From: Rhizobium tibeticum
Lineage (GTDB): Bacteria > Pseudomonadota > Alphaproteobacteria > Rhizobiales > Rhizobiaceae
Direction: 5' to 3'
Assembly: GCF_900110205.1 (NCBI RefSeq)
Contig: NZ_FOCV01000024.1
Coordinates: 33,151 to 97,150, forward strand
DNA length: 64,000 bases
Position 1 is the stretch's first letter. Every line of letters starts with the position of its first letter. Of the stretch, positions 26,879 to 35,968 are shown one piece after another. The notes below the pieces were generated by a model, which searched no databases, was not told the DNA's origin, and saw nothing but the letters and a program-made list of their open reading frames with translations. The translations under genes and the position numbers were made by a program.

Positions 26879-27819
26879 GTGCGTTTCTCCTGAAGTCTCT
26901 TCTTCGAGCGGGCGAGCTCGATTCGCCAGCGCTGCTGCGGATCGGCATATGTTCGCCACCAGCTCGAAAGGATATTGAGCGAAAGCGTGGTTAACAGGAT
27001 CGCAAGGCCGGGCCAGAAGGCGATCCACCAAGCGGTCGAGAGATAGCCGCGCCCGGTTGCGACCATGGCACCCCAGGTGAACTGCGGTGCCTGGATGCCG
27101 AGGCCAAGGAAACTTAACGCGGATTCCGCCAAAACCACCGTCGCGAAGTCGATGGCGCCGATGGTGACGAGCGTCGGTACGACGATCGGCGCGATATGCC
27201 GGAAGAGAATGCGGCTGTGGCTGGCACCGAGCGCCATGGCGGCACTGACGAACATGCGCTCGCGCACCTCCAGCACCTCTGCGCGCGTCGTCCTCAGATA
27301 GATCGGTACGCGGGTGATGGCGAGAACGATAACGAGGTTGGTGATCGATGGCCCGAGGCTGAAGAGCACGATCAACGCAAGCAGCAGCGACGGGAAGCTC
27401 ATGACGATATCGGCGCCGCGCAGGATGATCGCGCTGGCGATGCCGCGGGAATAGCCGGCGACCAGCCCGAGCAGGCCGCCAATGACGATTGAGCAGAGGA
27501 CCGCGCAGAAGGCGATGCCAAGAGTGTTTTGCGCACCGACGACGAGGCGCGCGAGCAGGCTACGACCGAGGGTATCGGCGCCGAGCACATAGGCCCAGCC
27601 TTGCGAGAAGCTGAAGGGCGCCATATTGCGAGCGCGGAAATTCGGCTTGTCGATGAGGTCGCCCATCAACCACGGTCCGAGCACGGCGCAGAAGATCACG
27701 ACGACAAGGAAGATCACCGCGGCAAGCGCCAGGCGGTCGCGTGAAATCAGACGAAGGATGTGGAACCGTCCGATATCGTGCCGCTTCTCGACGGTCGTTG
27801 TCATGGCCGACATACTCAT
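26875..27819 (-). CDS. Peptide ABC transporter permease (DppC type)
   Basis: A 314-residue membrane protein with an N-terminal membrane segment (LALAAVIFLVVVIFCAVLGP) and the GADTLGRSLLARLVVGAQNT segment typical of DppC proteins. The EAA-like loop is AMALGASHSRILFRHIAPIV. Its start overlaps the DppB-type gene by 4 bp, and its stop overlaps the ATPase gene by 4 bp. Confidence 0.93.
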   Translation of the reverse strand: MSMSAMTTTVEKRHDIGRFHILRLISRDRLALAAVIFLVVVIFCAVLGPWLMGDLIDKPNFRARNMAPFSFSQGWAYVLGADTLGRSLLARLVVGAQNTLGIAFCAVLCSIVIGGLLGLVAGYSRGIASAIILRGADIVMSFPSLLLALIVLFSLGPSITNLVIVLAITRVPIYLRTTRAEVLEVRERMFVSAAMALGASHSRILFRHIAPIVVPTLVTIGAIDFATVVLAESALSFLGLGIQAPQFTWGAMVATGRGYLSTAWWIAFWPGLAILLTTLSLNILSSWWRTYADPQQRWRIELARSKKRLQEKRT

Positions 27820-28739
27820 CTCGTTTGAAACCTTATGCGAGGATCGAAGCGGGCGTAGATCAGGTCGATCGCGATATTAAGGACGAAGATCGCCACGGCG
27901 GTGACCAGCACCGTCGCCTGAATGAGCGCGAAATCGCGACGCACGATCGCGTCAATCATCAGCTTGCCGATACCCGGCCAGCCGAAGATGGATTCGACGA
28001 CGACGGCGCCGTTGACGAGGCTTGCGGCCAAGTCACCCGCAACAGTGATGACCGGCAGCAGCGAGTTGCGCAGCGCATGCTTGAAGATGATCTGCGAACG
28101 CTTGACGCCCTTGGCCCTTGCCGTTTTGACGTAGGCGGAGCTTAGCGCGCTGATCATCGTGCCGCGCACCACCTGCACCAGCAGGCCGAAAGGACGGAGC
28201 GTCAGCACGAAGATCGGCATGATCCAATGAAGCGGTGTTCCCGTGCCTGATGTCGGCAGCCAGCCGAGGCCGACGGCGAAGATAAGGATCGCGACGATTG
28301 CGATCCAGAAATCGGGAGCGCTGGCGCCAGCCAGTGAGGCGGTGCTGGCCAGCGTATCGAAGAGACTGCTCGGTCGCGCCGCCGCCAGCGAGCCGACGAC
28401 GATCGCAAGACAGAGGGAAAGGCCGATCGCGATAACCGCCAGCTTCAGCGTCTGGGGAAAGGCTTCGAGCGCCACTTCCACAGCCGGCTGATTGCGGCTC
28501 ATCGCCTCGCCGAAATCGAGCCTTGTGAGTTCCAGCAGATATCGGCCGAATTGGACGATCAGCGGGTCGTTGAAGCCGTGCGTCTCCGAAAAGGCCTGGC
28601 GCTGGGCCTCCGAGGAGTCGAGCGGCAGATAGAGATAGGCCGGATCCCCCGTTAGCCTCGAAAGGAAGAACACGAGGATCAGCAGGCCGATCACTGCAAT
28701 GAGGCTCTGGGCCGAGCGTCTGAGAATGAAGCCGAACAC
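27816..28739 (-). CDS. Peptide ABC transporter permease (DppB type)
   Basis: The GTG at 28739 follows GAGGAAGGA and begins with FGFILRRSAQSLIAVIGLL, the usual DppB start; that gives 307 residues. The open frame goes further upstream, but that part covers the intercistronic region. The loop TARAKGVKRSQIIFKHALRN and the C-terminal PGIGKLMIDAIVRRDF are family marks. Second gene of the operon. Confidence 0.92.
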   Translation of the reverse strand: MFGFILRRSAQSLIAVIGLLILVFFLSRLTGDPAYLYLPLDSSEAQRQAFSETHGFNDPLIVQFGRYLLELTRLDFGEAMSRNQPAVEVALEAFPQTLKLAVIAIGLSLCLAIVVGSLAAARPSSLFDTLASTASLAGASAPDFWIAIVAILIFAVGLGWLPTSGTGTPLHWIMPIFVLTLRPFGLLVQVVRGTMISALSSAYVKTARAKGVKRSQIIFKHALRNSLLPVITVAGDLAASLVNGAVVVESIFGWPGIGKLMIDAIVRRDFALIQATVLVTAVAIFVLNIAIDLIYARFDPRIRFQTR

Positions 28740-28770
28740 CGCGTTTCCTTCCTCTGGAATGAAATGATAG

Positions 28771-28795
28771 GGGCGCGGCGAAACCCGCCACGCCC
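28771..28795 (-). promoter_or_regulatory. Intercistronic stem-loop between SBP and DppB-type genes
   Basis: GGGCGCGGCG pairs with CGCCACGCCC with one mismatch around a 5-base loop. It lies 8 bp after the binding-protein stop. No T-run follows. It may attenuate transcription or protect the upstream mRNA (inference). Confidence 0.5.
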
Positions 28796-28803
28796 TGTCG
28801 AGG

Positions 28804-30312
28804 TCAGTTCTTGAAGTGGATTTCCCTAAGCGCGATCTCGCTGTTCGTTTTAAGATCGGGTTTCCAGTCGAGGCGCGGCCCGACACGGACATAACCGATC
28901 ATATGATACATCGGTACGTCGGCGACGATCTCGTCGTGGACCTTGCCGAATACGCTCTGGAAGAGCTTTTCACGATCATCGCCGGTCGCGGCCATCGCCT
29001 TCTTGAGTCTGGCGTCAAGATCCTTGTCGGCGACCGTCGAATACTGGCCGTCGCTCAGATACATGACGGGTGCCGTGAAGCCGGCATCGCCCGTATTGTT
29101 GTCATGCTGCTGCTGGAACAGTGTCGGGCCGCGGCCTTGCGGGAACGGCTTGTCGAGGTAACGGACCCAGTCGGCGGCCTCAAGTTGGCGGATCGAGACA
29201 TTGAGGCCGATCTCTTGCCACATCGAGCGCATCGCTTCGAGGCTTTCCGAGGAGTTCGGGAAGAAGCCGTTTCGGCCAATGAGCACGATCTCCTTGTCGA
29301 CGGGAGCGCCGGCCGCCTTCGCCTCTTCGACCAGCTTCTTCGCCTCATCGGGATTGTAGGTCCAGGCGTTGATGTCGGGATTGTGGCCGCGCACGCCCGG
29401 TACGACCATCTGCGAGGCACGCAGTACGTCCTTGCCGAACAGCGCCTCGCCCATACCATCCCAGTCGATGGCCATGTTGAGTGCCTTGCGGATGCGCACG
29501 TCGTCCAGCGGCGGAATCTGCGCATCGATGCGCATGCGCGTCGTTTCGGAATTGAGGTATGCGAAATCGGTCTGCGGATTGGTGGCGTCCTGTACTGCGA
29601 TCGACGGGGTGAGGTCCGCCTCGGCCGATTCGATCATCGCGGCGCGGATTGCCGACTCGTTGCGCCACACATAGGTGGCGCGCGTCACGTCCGGCTTGGC
29701 GCCCCAATAGCCGTCATCGCGTTTCAGCACGATCTCCTCGGTCGATGCGCTTTCAACGACATAGGGACCGGTCCCGACTGGCTTGTTGCTTTCCTTGTCA
29801 AAGGGCATGTTCGGCGAGACGATCTGCACCGTGCCAAGCAATGTCGGCATGATTGGAACCGGGCTGTCGGAGACGATCTCGACGGTCTGCGCATCGACGG
29901 CCTTGGGCGTCAGCTTGACGTCGCCGAACTTCGAGCGGCTGTCGCACGTGAGTTTCGGATTCATGAGACGGTTGATGGACTTGACGACGGCGTCGGCATT
30001 GAATTCGGCACCGTCCTGGAACTTGACGCCGCTCTTCAGGTGGACACGCCACGTCAGATCGTTGACCTGTTCCCACTTCTCGGCGAGCCAGGGTGCGACC
30101 GTTCCCTTTTCAGGCTCGATGACGATCAGCGTCTCCGTGATGTTAGAATTGATGATGCGACCGATGTCTGAGCGAATCGAACGGCAGGGATCGAGGTTTG
30201 CCGGCTGCTCCGGCAGCACGATCTTGACCTCGCCCTCAACTGCATACGCCACACCGGAAAGCAGAACTGCGCAAAGCAGCGTTGCTGCGCCGGTGGAATA
30301 ACGAATGGTCAT
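28804..30312 (-). CDS. Peptide/family-5 ABC solute-binding protein
   Basis: A 502-residue family-5 binding protein with an N-terminal signal peptide (about residues 1-24, core TLLCAVLLSGVAYA). Family marks are LAEKWEQVNDLTWRVHLKSG, near residue 75, and IRKALNMAIDWDGMGEALFG. Family-5 proteins bind di/oligopeptides, opines, glutathione or sugars; the true ligand is open. First gene of the operon, with its upstream region carrying the palindrome also found before the divergent GntR gene. Confidence 0.9.
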   Translation of the reverse strand: MTIRYSTGAATLLCAVLLSGVAYAVEGEVKIVLPEQPANLDPCRSIRSDIGRIINSNITETLIVIEPEKGTVAPWLAEKWEQVNDLTWRVHLKSGVKFQDGAEFNADAVVKSINRLMNPKLTCDSRSKFGDVKLTPKAVDAQTVEIVSDSPVPIMPTLLGTVQIVSPNMPFDKESNKPVGTGPYVVESASTEEIVLKRDDGYWGAKPDVTRATYVWRNESAIRAAMIESAEADLTPSIAVQDATNPQTDFAYLNSETTRMRIDAQIPPLDDVRIRKALNMAIDWDGMGEALFGKDVLRASQMVVPGVRGHNPDINAWTYNPDEAKKLVEEAKAAGAPVDKEIVLIGRNGFFPNSSESLEAMRSMWQEIGLNVSIRQLEAADWVRYLDKPFPQGRGPTLFQQQHDNNTGDAGFTAPVMYLSDGQYSTVADKDLDARLKKAMAATGDDREKLFQSVFGKVHDEIVADVPMYHMIGYVRVGPRLDWKPDLKTNSEIALREIHFKN

Positions 30313-30410
30313 TGTCTCTCCTCTTCAACAAAAAACCAAAATTCCTTTGTGCGACAGACCGCTGATTTGCGGTCCGCAACGATCCCCCATCGCGCTCTAC
30401 GCACTAGAGC

Positions 30411-30424
30411 ACTAATGTATTAGT
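30411..30424. promoter_or_regulatory. Candidate GntR operator upstream of the peptide SBP gene
   Basis: ACTAATGTATTAGT is a near-perfect 14-bp palindrome about 100 bp before the SBP start. It shares the TAATGyATTA core with the palindrome before the GntR gene at 30953. Confidence 0.55.
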
Positions 30425-30952
30425 CGACGACTGCAGGACTGTCAACTTAGCGATGCTCGGCAACGACAACGTTTTGGCGCGGCAGCGTGCACCTTCTCGA
30501 ACTCCAGGAACGGGCAGTCGAGTTCCTCTCCCTTTGGCTGCGGGTCCAGGCTTGTTAAGGGCAGATTGCGATGCCGCAGCAGGCCGATGTAGACGACCCC
30601 GACATATTGCTCGTAAGTTGCCGCTTACCGATCTGATCGCGGCATTTCACCCTTGCCCCTTGCAACCCAAGTCCCTTCCGACGGCAGCAAGAACCGACGT
30701 TAAGATAGGCATCGGTTGCCGCGTCCGGCCGCGCCATTGCGTATTTTGACGAAGTGCACTGGCTTTTCCGCAACAAGCCGTTGGACCTCATCAGGATGTG
30801 GGGTTGTCTCTTCAGGGATCTAGTCGGCATGGCTCGACGGCCGTGTTTCTGCTACAGGTTCCGCGGGGAGAAACTGCTCCGGCACCAGCTTTTCCTTGTT
30901 CTGCGATGCTCTCGATATGGACATGCAGCGTATGGCGACCTAAACTAACACA
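30425..30952. other. Wide intergenic region between divergent SBP and GntR genes
   Basis: About 530 bp between the two palindromes. A short frame at 30754-30948 (MHWLFRNKPLDLIRMWGCLF) has no ribosome-binding site and no family. I see no convincing gene. Confidence 0.35.
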
Positions 30953-30964
30953 TTAATGCATTAA
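30953..30964. promoter_or_regulatory. Candidate GntR operator overlapping the regulator's start region
   Basis: TTAATGCATTAA is a perfect 12-bp palindrome ending 10 bp before the GntR ATG. With the copy at 30411 it suggests autoregulation and control of the divergent peptide operon. Confidence 0.6.
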
Positions 30965-30974
30965 CGCGAGATCG

Positions 30975-31703
30975 ATGAAAACAAAGGATCGTTCTTTGAC
31001 CTTGGATTTGCCGACGGCCAAGCATCGCAGCGGGCTTGATCGCACGAGGCAGATTGCGCCGCAGATCGTTGAATATCTCCGTGAGCGCATTCTGGCCCTG
31101 GAACTCGCTCCCGGCACGGCCCTGTCGCGCGTCGAACTGCAAAAGCAGTTCGGTCTCAGCCAGACGCCGGTGCGCGACGCTCTGATGCGACTGGAGGAGG
31201 AAGGCCTCGTCACGGTCTATCCGCAATATGCGACGCTGGTCTCCAAGATCGATATCAATCTTGCCCGCCAGACGCATTTCATGCGGCGCGCCGTCGAGCA
31301 GGAGGCTGTCTTCAGTCTCGCCGAGCGCGCAACCGCGCCCCATATCGCCGATCGCCTGCGTTCGGCCAATGCCAAGCTGAAGGCGCTGGTCGCATCCAAC
31401 GAATATGCGGATTTCCTAGTCCTCGACCGAGCTTTCCATTTCATCATTTATGAAGAAGCCGGGCTTGAGCATATCTGGCCGATCATCCGCCGCCACAGCG
31501 GCCATATCGATCGGCTTCGGCGGCTCAATCTTCTCAATGTCGGCACCCAACGGGTCGTCGATGCGCATGACGCAATCATCGAAGGCATAGCCGCCAGCGA
31601 CCCCGTCGGCGCAGAAAAAGCGATGAAGATCCATCTGTCAGGCACGCTTTCGATGATCAATGACATTGCCGAGCGCTACCCGGACTATATCGACATGGGC
31701 TGA
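30975..31703 (+). CDS. GntR-family (FCD) transcriptional regulator
   Basis: A 242-residue protein. The winged helix spans about residues 18-90 (QIAPQIVEYLRERILALELA, then LSQTPVRDALMRLEEEGLVT). The FCD domain has DFLVLDRAFHFIIYEEAGLE and HDAIIEGIAASDPVGAEKAM, with metal-type Asp/His positions. Divergent from the peptide-type ABC operon and sharing a palindrome with it, so it is probably that operon's repressor. The effector is unknown. Confidence 0.9.
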   Translation: MKTKDRSLTLDLPTAKHRSGLDRTRQIAPQIVEYLRERILALELAPGTALSRVELQKQFGLSQTPVRDALMRLEEEGLVTVYPQYATLVSKIDINLARQTHFMRRAVEQEAVFSLAERATAPHIADRLRSANAKLKALVASNEYADFLVLDRAFHFIIYEEAGLEHIWPIIRRHSGHIDRLRRLNLLNVGTQRVVDAHDAIIEGIAASDPVGAEKAMKIHLSGTLSMINDIAERYPDYIDMG

Positions 31704-31821
31704 GGCGGCCTCCTGCCACCACTACCCTTCCGTAATCGTTAGACGAGTGAATTTCGCCACCGACAGTATCTTCATCCCTCCATCTCTCTGACGACATCAC
31801 CGAAATTGGGTTCTCAGGAAT

Positions 31822-32634
31822 ATGAAGATGATCTGCTTTATATGTACCGCTTGCGGCAGCCAGTTTGGCGAGCGTCAAGAACCACCGCAAACCTGTCCGA
31901 TCTGCGAAGACGAGCGACAGTTCGTGCCTGAGACAGGCCAGCAATGGACAGATATGAGGTCCATCGGTCGAACACATGAAATTATCTGGAAGAACGAAGC
32001 CGAGGGCATACACAGCCTCGAAATCTCACCGTCGTTTGCAATCGGCCAGCGCGCCTTTTTCATCAATGGACCAGCAGGCAACATTCTCTGGGATTGCCTG
32101 AGCCTTGTTAATGAGCAAAGCGTGGCACGGATTAAGGCAGCAGGCGGACTGGCGGCGATTGTTATTTCGCATCCTCATTTCTACGCCTCGATGGTCGAGT
32201 GGAGCACGGTCTTTGACGGCGTGCCGATCTACGTCCACGCCGATGACGGCGAGTGGGTGCAGAGATCCGATCCAGCGCTGCATTCCTGGAAGGGTGACAC
32301 GATGCCGCTTGGTCAGGCGAGCATCGTCCGATGCGGTGGTCATTTTGCTGGTAGCTCGGTGCTTCACTGTCCTTGGCTCGAGGGCGGGCGGGGCGCTCTT
32401 TTTGTGGGCGACACAATGCAGATCACCCTCGACCGCAAATACGTAAGCTTCATGCGCAGCTATCCAAATCTTATTCCGCTCAACGCCAGAACGGTGGAGG
32501 GAATTGTAGAAGCAGTCCGGCCCTATCCGTTTGAGGCAATCTACGGCGCCTTCGCAGGCCGAACGATTAAAAAGGATGGCATGCGTGCCGTTGTACAGTC
32601 GATGGGCAGGTACATGCGGGCGATTGAAAGCTGA
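31822..32634 (+). CDS. MBL-fold hydrolase-like protein with N-terminal zinc ribbon
   Basis: A 270-residue protein. The first 30 residues hold CTACG and CPICEDERQFVP, a rubredoxin-like zinc ribbon. The metallo-beta-lactamase fold follows: ISHPHFYASMVEW takes the place of the usual HxHxDH motif, then GGHFAGSSVLH, and GDTMQI with the conserved Asp. The second His pair of the canonical motif is missing, so metal occupancy or activity may be altered. Not in an operon. Function unknown. Confidence 0.75.
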   Translation: MKMICFICTACGSQFGERQEPPQTCPICEDERQFVPETGQQWTDMRSIGRTHEIIWKNEAEGIHSLEISPSFAIGQRAFFINGPAGNILWDCLSLVNEQSVARIKAAGGLAAIVISHPHFYASMVEWSTVFDGVPIYVHADDGEWVQRSDPALHSWKGDTMPLGQASIVRCGGHFAGSSVLHCPWLEGGRGALFVGDTMQITLDRKYVSFMRSYPNLIPLNARTVEGIVEAVRPYPFEAIYGAFAGRTIKKDGMRAVVQSMGRYMRAIES

Positions 32635-32819
32635 GAAGCTTTTCAGACGTGCCTAAAAGGGATACGGCGTGCCCACTGCCCGATGAGTCTGAATGCAGAC
32701 CTGAGCCAGGCCCACCCTCAATCCCTCACCTTCGCTGTGGTAGCCCCTGAAACCGCCTGGACCTTGCCTGACGAGAGTGCCCCCGTGGCGTCCCAGACGG
32801 AGGCTGATCAGGCAAACGG

Positions 32820-33566
32820 CTAGCCCCGCTTTGCGAACCACGTGTCGAAGTCCAATTGGCCCAATTTGGCGGGCCCGAGCGGCACCAATGATTCGTCATC
32901 AACGACCCCACCGAAATACTTGGCTGTCGGATCGGCAACCACTTTACGAGCATCTCCGACCGCGGCGAGATAGTGGGACAAGATATCACTCATCGGTTTC
33001 TTCTGCGGCCCGGCAATGTCAAAGGAACCCTTCAAAGGGCGGGCACTCGCTGCTTCGGCAACGAAATTCGCGACGTCATCCGCCGCTATGGGTTGGAACG
33101 CGCCGGGCGACACGCGAATAGTGCCATCGACAACCGAAGAGTCGGCAATGCCGCCAAGGAACTCCAGGAACTGCGTTGAACGAACGATCGTGTATGGAAT
33201 GCCTCCGTTTTTGATAAGGCCCTCCTGAACAAGCTTCGCCCGAAAATACCCGTTGTCGGGCGAACGCTCTATACCAACGATTGAAAGCGCCACGTGATGG
33301 CGAACGCCTGCGTCCCGTTCGGCTTCGAGCAGATTCGTTGTCGAGCGTTCGAAAAACGCAAGAACTGCGTTGGTTTCAAATGAAGGGGAATTCGACACGT
33401 CAACGACGACCTCAGCTCCCGCAAGCGCTTCGGCGAGCCCCTCGCCTGTGACGGAATTGATGCCCGTGGAGGGCGAGGCCTGCAGGACGTCGTGTCCTTG
33501 GCTTCTCAACCGCTCCGCGACCTTGGTCCCGATCAGGCCGGAGCCACCAATGATAACAATCCTCAT
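32820..33566 (-). CDS. NAD(P)-binding protein, NmrA/atypical SDR type
   Basis: From the ATG at 33566, with AGGAG upstream, the protein has 248 residues. It starts MRIVIIGGSGLIGTKVAERL, a Rossmann GGSGLIG motif. Later RHHVALSIVGIER and GYFRAKLVQEGLI replace the classic YxxxK pair of SDRs. This is the pattern of NmrA-like, often redox-sensing or quinone-reductase-like proteins. The secreted cupin gene lies upstream on the same strand. Confidence 0.82.
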   Translation of the reverse strand: MRIVIIGGSGLIGTKVAERLRSQGHDVLQASPSTGINSVTGEGLAEALAGAEVVVDVSNSPSFETNAVLAFFERSTTNLLEAERDAGVRHHVALSIVGIERSPDNGYFRAKLVQEGLIKNGGIPYTIVRSTQFLEFLGGIADSSVVDGTIRVSPGAFQPIAADDVANFVAEAASARPLKGSFDIAGPQKKPMSDILSHYLAAVGDARKVVADPTAKYFGGVVDDESLVPLGPAKLGQLDFDTWFAKRG

Positions 33567-33752
33567 GAGTCCTACTCCTCTCCTTTTGAGGTCTTTCAAA
33601 GCGGCAGCATTCGTCGCGTCGATAACATCCCGGCAGTTGCTGCGGCACCGCGCCGGTCGAACTATCCTTGCGCGCATCGCACACCTAGCGCAGACGATCG
33701 CAAAAGATGCAGCTGCGAATTGGCTTTCGAAGCGTCGAGCCGAGGGCCTCGA

Positions 33753-34163
33753 TCATTTATCGGGGATCGTCAGTGTCGTTTCGTCTGTATCCACCACGAA
33801 GACTGCGAGGATTTTCGCTGGTGCAGTCTCGCTGGCATTGGCACTCACGCGGTGATGATCGCCAGGCACCTCAATCCAGTTGTCACCGGTATTGTAGACT
33901 TTGATCGGGCCATCGTTGATCTGGCTTTTGATACGCCCTTCGATCACAGTTGCATAGATGAAGGCGCTCTTCGCATGCGTATGCGAAGGGTTGGATCCGC
34001 CGGGGCCGTATTCAACCAAAACACCGCGCATGCTCTTTCCAGGCACGTTCGGCAGCTTGTGGTCGAAGACGGTGGTGACCTTGGCGTTGTGCGGCTTGTC
34101 CGCGGCGACCGCAGGTAGCGCGATCAACCCGGCGCATATGCAAGCAATAGCGAACCTGCGCAT
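33753..34163 (-). CDS. Secreted cupin-domain protein
   Basis: A 136-residue protein with a signal peptide (about residues 1-20, AIACICAGLIALPAVA, cleavage near AAD). The cupin barrel has GPGGSNPSHTHAKSAFIYAT with metal-ligand histidines and a second motif around IEVPGDHHRVSANAS. It is predicted periplasmic. Such single-domain cupins bind a metal and a small ligand; no activity can be assigned. Confidence 0.85.
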   Translation of the reverse strand: MRRFAIACICAGLIALPAVAADKPHNAKVTTVFDHKLPNVPGKSMRGVLVEYGPGGSNPSHTHAKSAFIYATVIEGRIKSQINDGPIKVYNTGDNWIEVPGDHHRVSANASETAPAKILAVFVVDTDETTLTIPDK

Positions 34164-34403
34164 GAGACTTCCTCCTGCGTAATTGGGCCATGCAAGTTTT
34201 TTAGAACCGTGGTCGGCTCGAAACCAAATATACGAAGGTCTCCTCCTCCGCGTGGCTCGGCAAAATTAGCAGAGACGGCTCACCGAGTCCAAGGACTGCA
34301 CGCCTCCAACATCCCGATGACGCGCGTATCCCGCGAGCGTCTTCGGGGCCTCCGGGAATGCGCGGTAGTCGCCTCGAGGCGCATCTTCCTCTGGCAGGCA
34401 GGC

Positions 34404-35300
34404 TTAGGACCGCACGGAGAGATGGTCGAGGGCCCGTTGCACCCTGGACACAGCAGCTTCTGGCAATGGCATAGTCGGACGCGGTGGATCATATCTGCAG
34501 AGGTCCAAGGCAGCCGCAATAGCGTACATGACCCGAAAGCTGCCGAACTCCTTGAAGAGGCTGAACAAGGGCTGGAATAATCGGTCAAGCCGTTCCACTT
34601 CGGCGATGTCGCCAGCGTGAGCGGCTCGCGTTAGGGCAAGCGCCTCTGCGGGCAGAAGACCTCCAACGACGCTATACCAGGCGTCAGCACCTGCAAGGAT
34701 TGCCGATCCCGCGCCCCAGTCACCGCTATAGCCGATAGCGAAGTTCGCGGGCGTCTCGCCACGCACAGCTGTCAGCTCGGCTCCGAAATCGCCGTCAGCC
34801 GGCAGCGGCATCTTCACGGCCTGGATATTCGCCACCTTTGCTAGGCGCGCGATCAGTGGTCTGCTGAATGTGAACTTCGTCGTGCTGGGGTTATTATAGA
34901 TGCATAACGGCAGTTCTCCGGCATCCGCGACGGCGGCAAAATGCTCGTAGACCTCGTCTTCGAATAGTGGCGTGTACGACATCGGCGCAAGGAGCAGACC
35001 ATCGGCGCCTGCCATCCTGGCGTCGCGCGCCAAGGCTTGAGCCTCGTCAGTCCGAAGGGCTCCAACTCCCACGATGACCGGTATCTTTCCACCGACCGTG
35101 GACATTGCTGTACTCACCGCGCGTTGCCGTTCTGTCTGCGACAAAAACGCGTAGCCTCCTGTGCTACCCAACAGCCCGATGGCGTCTGCGCCGGCCATCT
35201 GGATTCGGTTCAGCAGACGCGCAAGTGCGGCCGTGTCTACCGATCCGGAAGCGTCAGCGGGGGTAATGGGAAAAGCTGATAGACCGTGGAAGAGCGGCAC
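34404..35300 (-). CDS. Dihydrodipicolinate synthase-family lyase
   Basis: A 298-residue TIM-barrel of the DapA/NanA superfamily. The substrate-carboxylate motif is GLLGSTGGYAFLS (family GTTGE/GSTGE, here Gly-Tyr after it). The catalytic Tyr is in CIYNNPSTT, and the Schiff-base Lys in IQAVKMPLP. Substitution of the usual Glu after GSTG suggests it is not lysine-biosynthetic DapA but a pyruvate-dependent aldolase or dehydratase of other oxoacids. Gap of 16 bp to the LysE-type gene. Confidence 0.85.
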   Translation of the reverse strand: MPLFHGLSAFPITPADASGSVDTAALARLLNRIQMAGADAIGLLGSTGGYAFLSQTERQRAVSTAMSTVGGKIPVIVGVGALRTDEAQALARDARMAGADGLLLAPMSYTPLFEDEVYEHFAAVADAGELPLCIYNNPSTTKFTFSRPLIARLAKVANIQAVKMPLPADGDFGAELTAVRGETPANFAIGYSGDWGAGSAILAGADAWYSVVGGLLPAEALALTRAAHAGDIAEVERLDRLFQPLFSLFKEFGSFRVMYAIAAALDLCRYDPPRPTMPLPEAAVSRVQRALDHLSVRS

Positions 35301-35316
35301 GAGGAAAATCCTATGT

Positions 35317-35949
35317 TCAGGTGCGGGATAACAAGAGCTTCAGCCCTGCAAAGCCAAAGAATAGGGTCAGCGTTCCTTCGATCCAGCGTCGGGCACGGCG
35401 ATACAATCCAACCATCGGAGCCGTTGAGAAGACGAGTGCGTAACCGCAAAAGATGGTCACGCTAAGCACTGCGCAGCCTGCGAGGATCGTAACAACGGTA
35501 TGGGGAGAAGCTTCCGAGCCAAGACCGAGTGTCATCAGAGCAATCCAAGCAAGTATCGCCTTAGGATTGGTGAGGTGCATCAGCAGACCGTGTTTATAGA
35601 GGGTTGCGACGGACGCAGGTTGGTTCCCTGTCTGCTGAGAAACTCGGTGCTCGGGCGTGAGCGCGGCTCTGCCAGCCTTGAGGGCAAGATAGAGGAGATA
35701 GAGACCTCCAAGTATCTTGAGCACAATCAGCGCCTGCGCGTATCTGCTCAGAACTGCCGAAACGCCGGTTGCAGCCATGATCCCCCAGAAGATCGACCCG
35801 CTGACAACTCCCGCTGCGAGAACGAGCGCCGCACGCCTGCCCTGGTTCATGGCGACGCCCATGATCCGCATGTTGCTCGGGCCTGGACTACCCGCGGCGA
35901 TCACGTAGGCTGTAAAAACGATGAGAAGCTGATGGAAGTCTGCTGACAA
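35317..35949 (-). CDS. LysE/RhtB-family amino-acid exporter
   Basis: A 210-residue membrane protein. The family mark is the N-terminal TAYVIAAGSPGPSNMRIMGV (GPGP-like motif), followed by five or six membrane segments and LTNPKAILAWIALMTLGLG. RhtB-type proteins export neutral amino acids or homoserine lactones. Between the DapA-like gene and a second LysE-type gene on the same strand, so probably one operon. Confidence 0.9.
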   Translation of the reverse strand: MSADFHQLLIVFTAYVIAAGSPGPSNMRIMGVAMNQGRRAALVLAAGVVSGSIFWGIMAATGVSAVLSRYAQALIVLKILGGLYLLYLALKAGRAALTPEHRVSQQTGNQPASVATLYKHGLLMHLTNPKAILAWIALMTLGLGSEASPHTVVTILAGCAVLSVTIFCGYALVFSTAPMVGLYRRARRWIEGTLTLFFGFAGLKLLLSRT

Positions 35950-35968
35950 TCTGTCGACCTTTCGATTT

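Noticed and set aside
28816..30171. 451-codon plus-strand frame opposite the peptide-binding protein gene
   Set aside because: Antisense shadow; composition rich in Arg, Asp and His as expected for the reverse frame, and the opposite strand has an evident binding protein.
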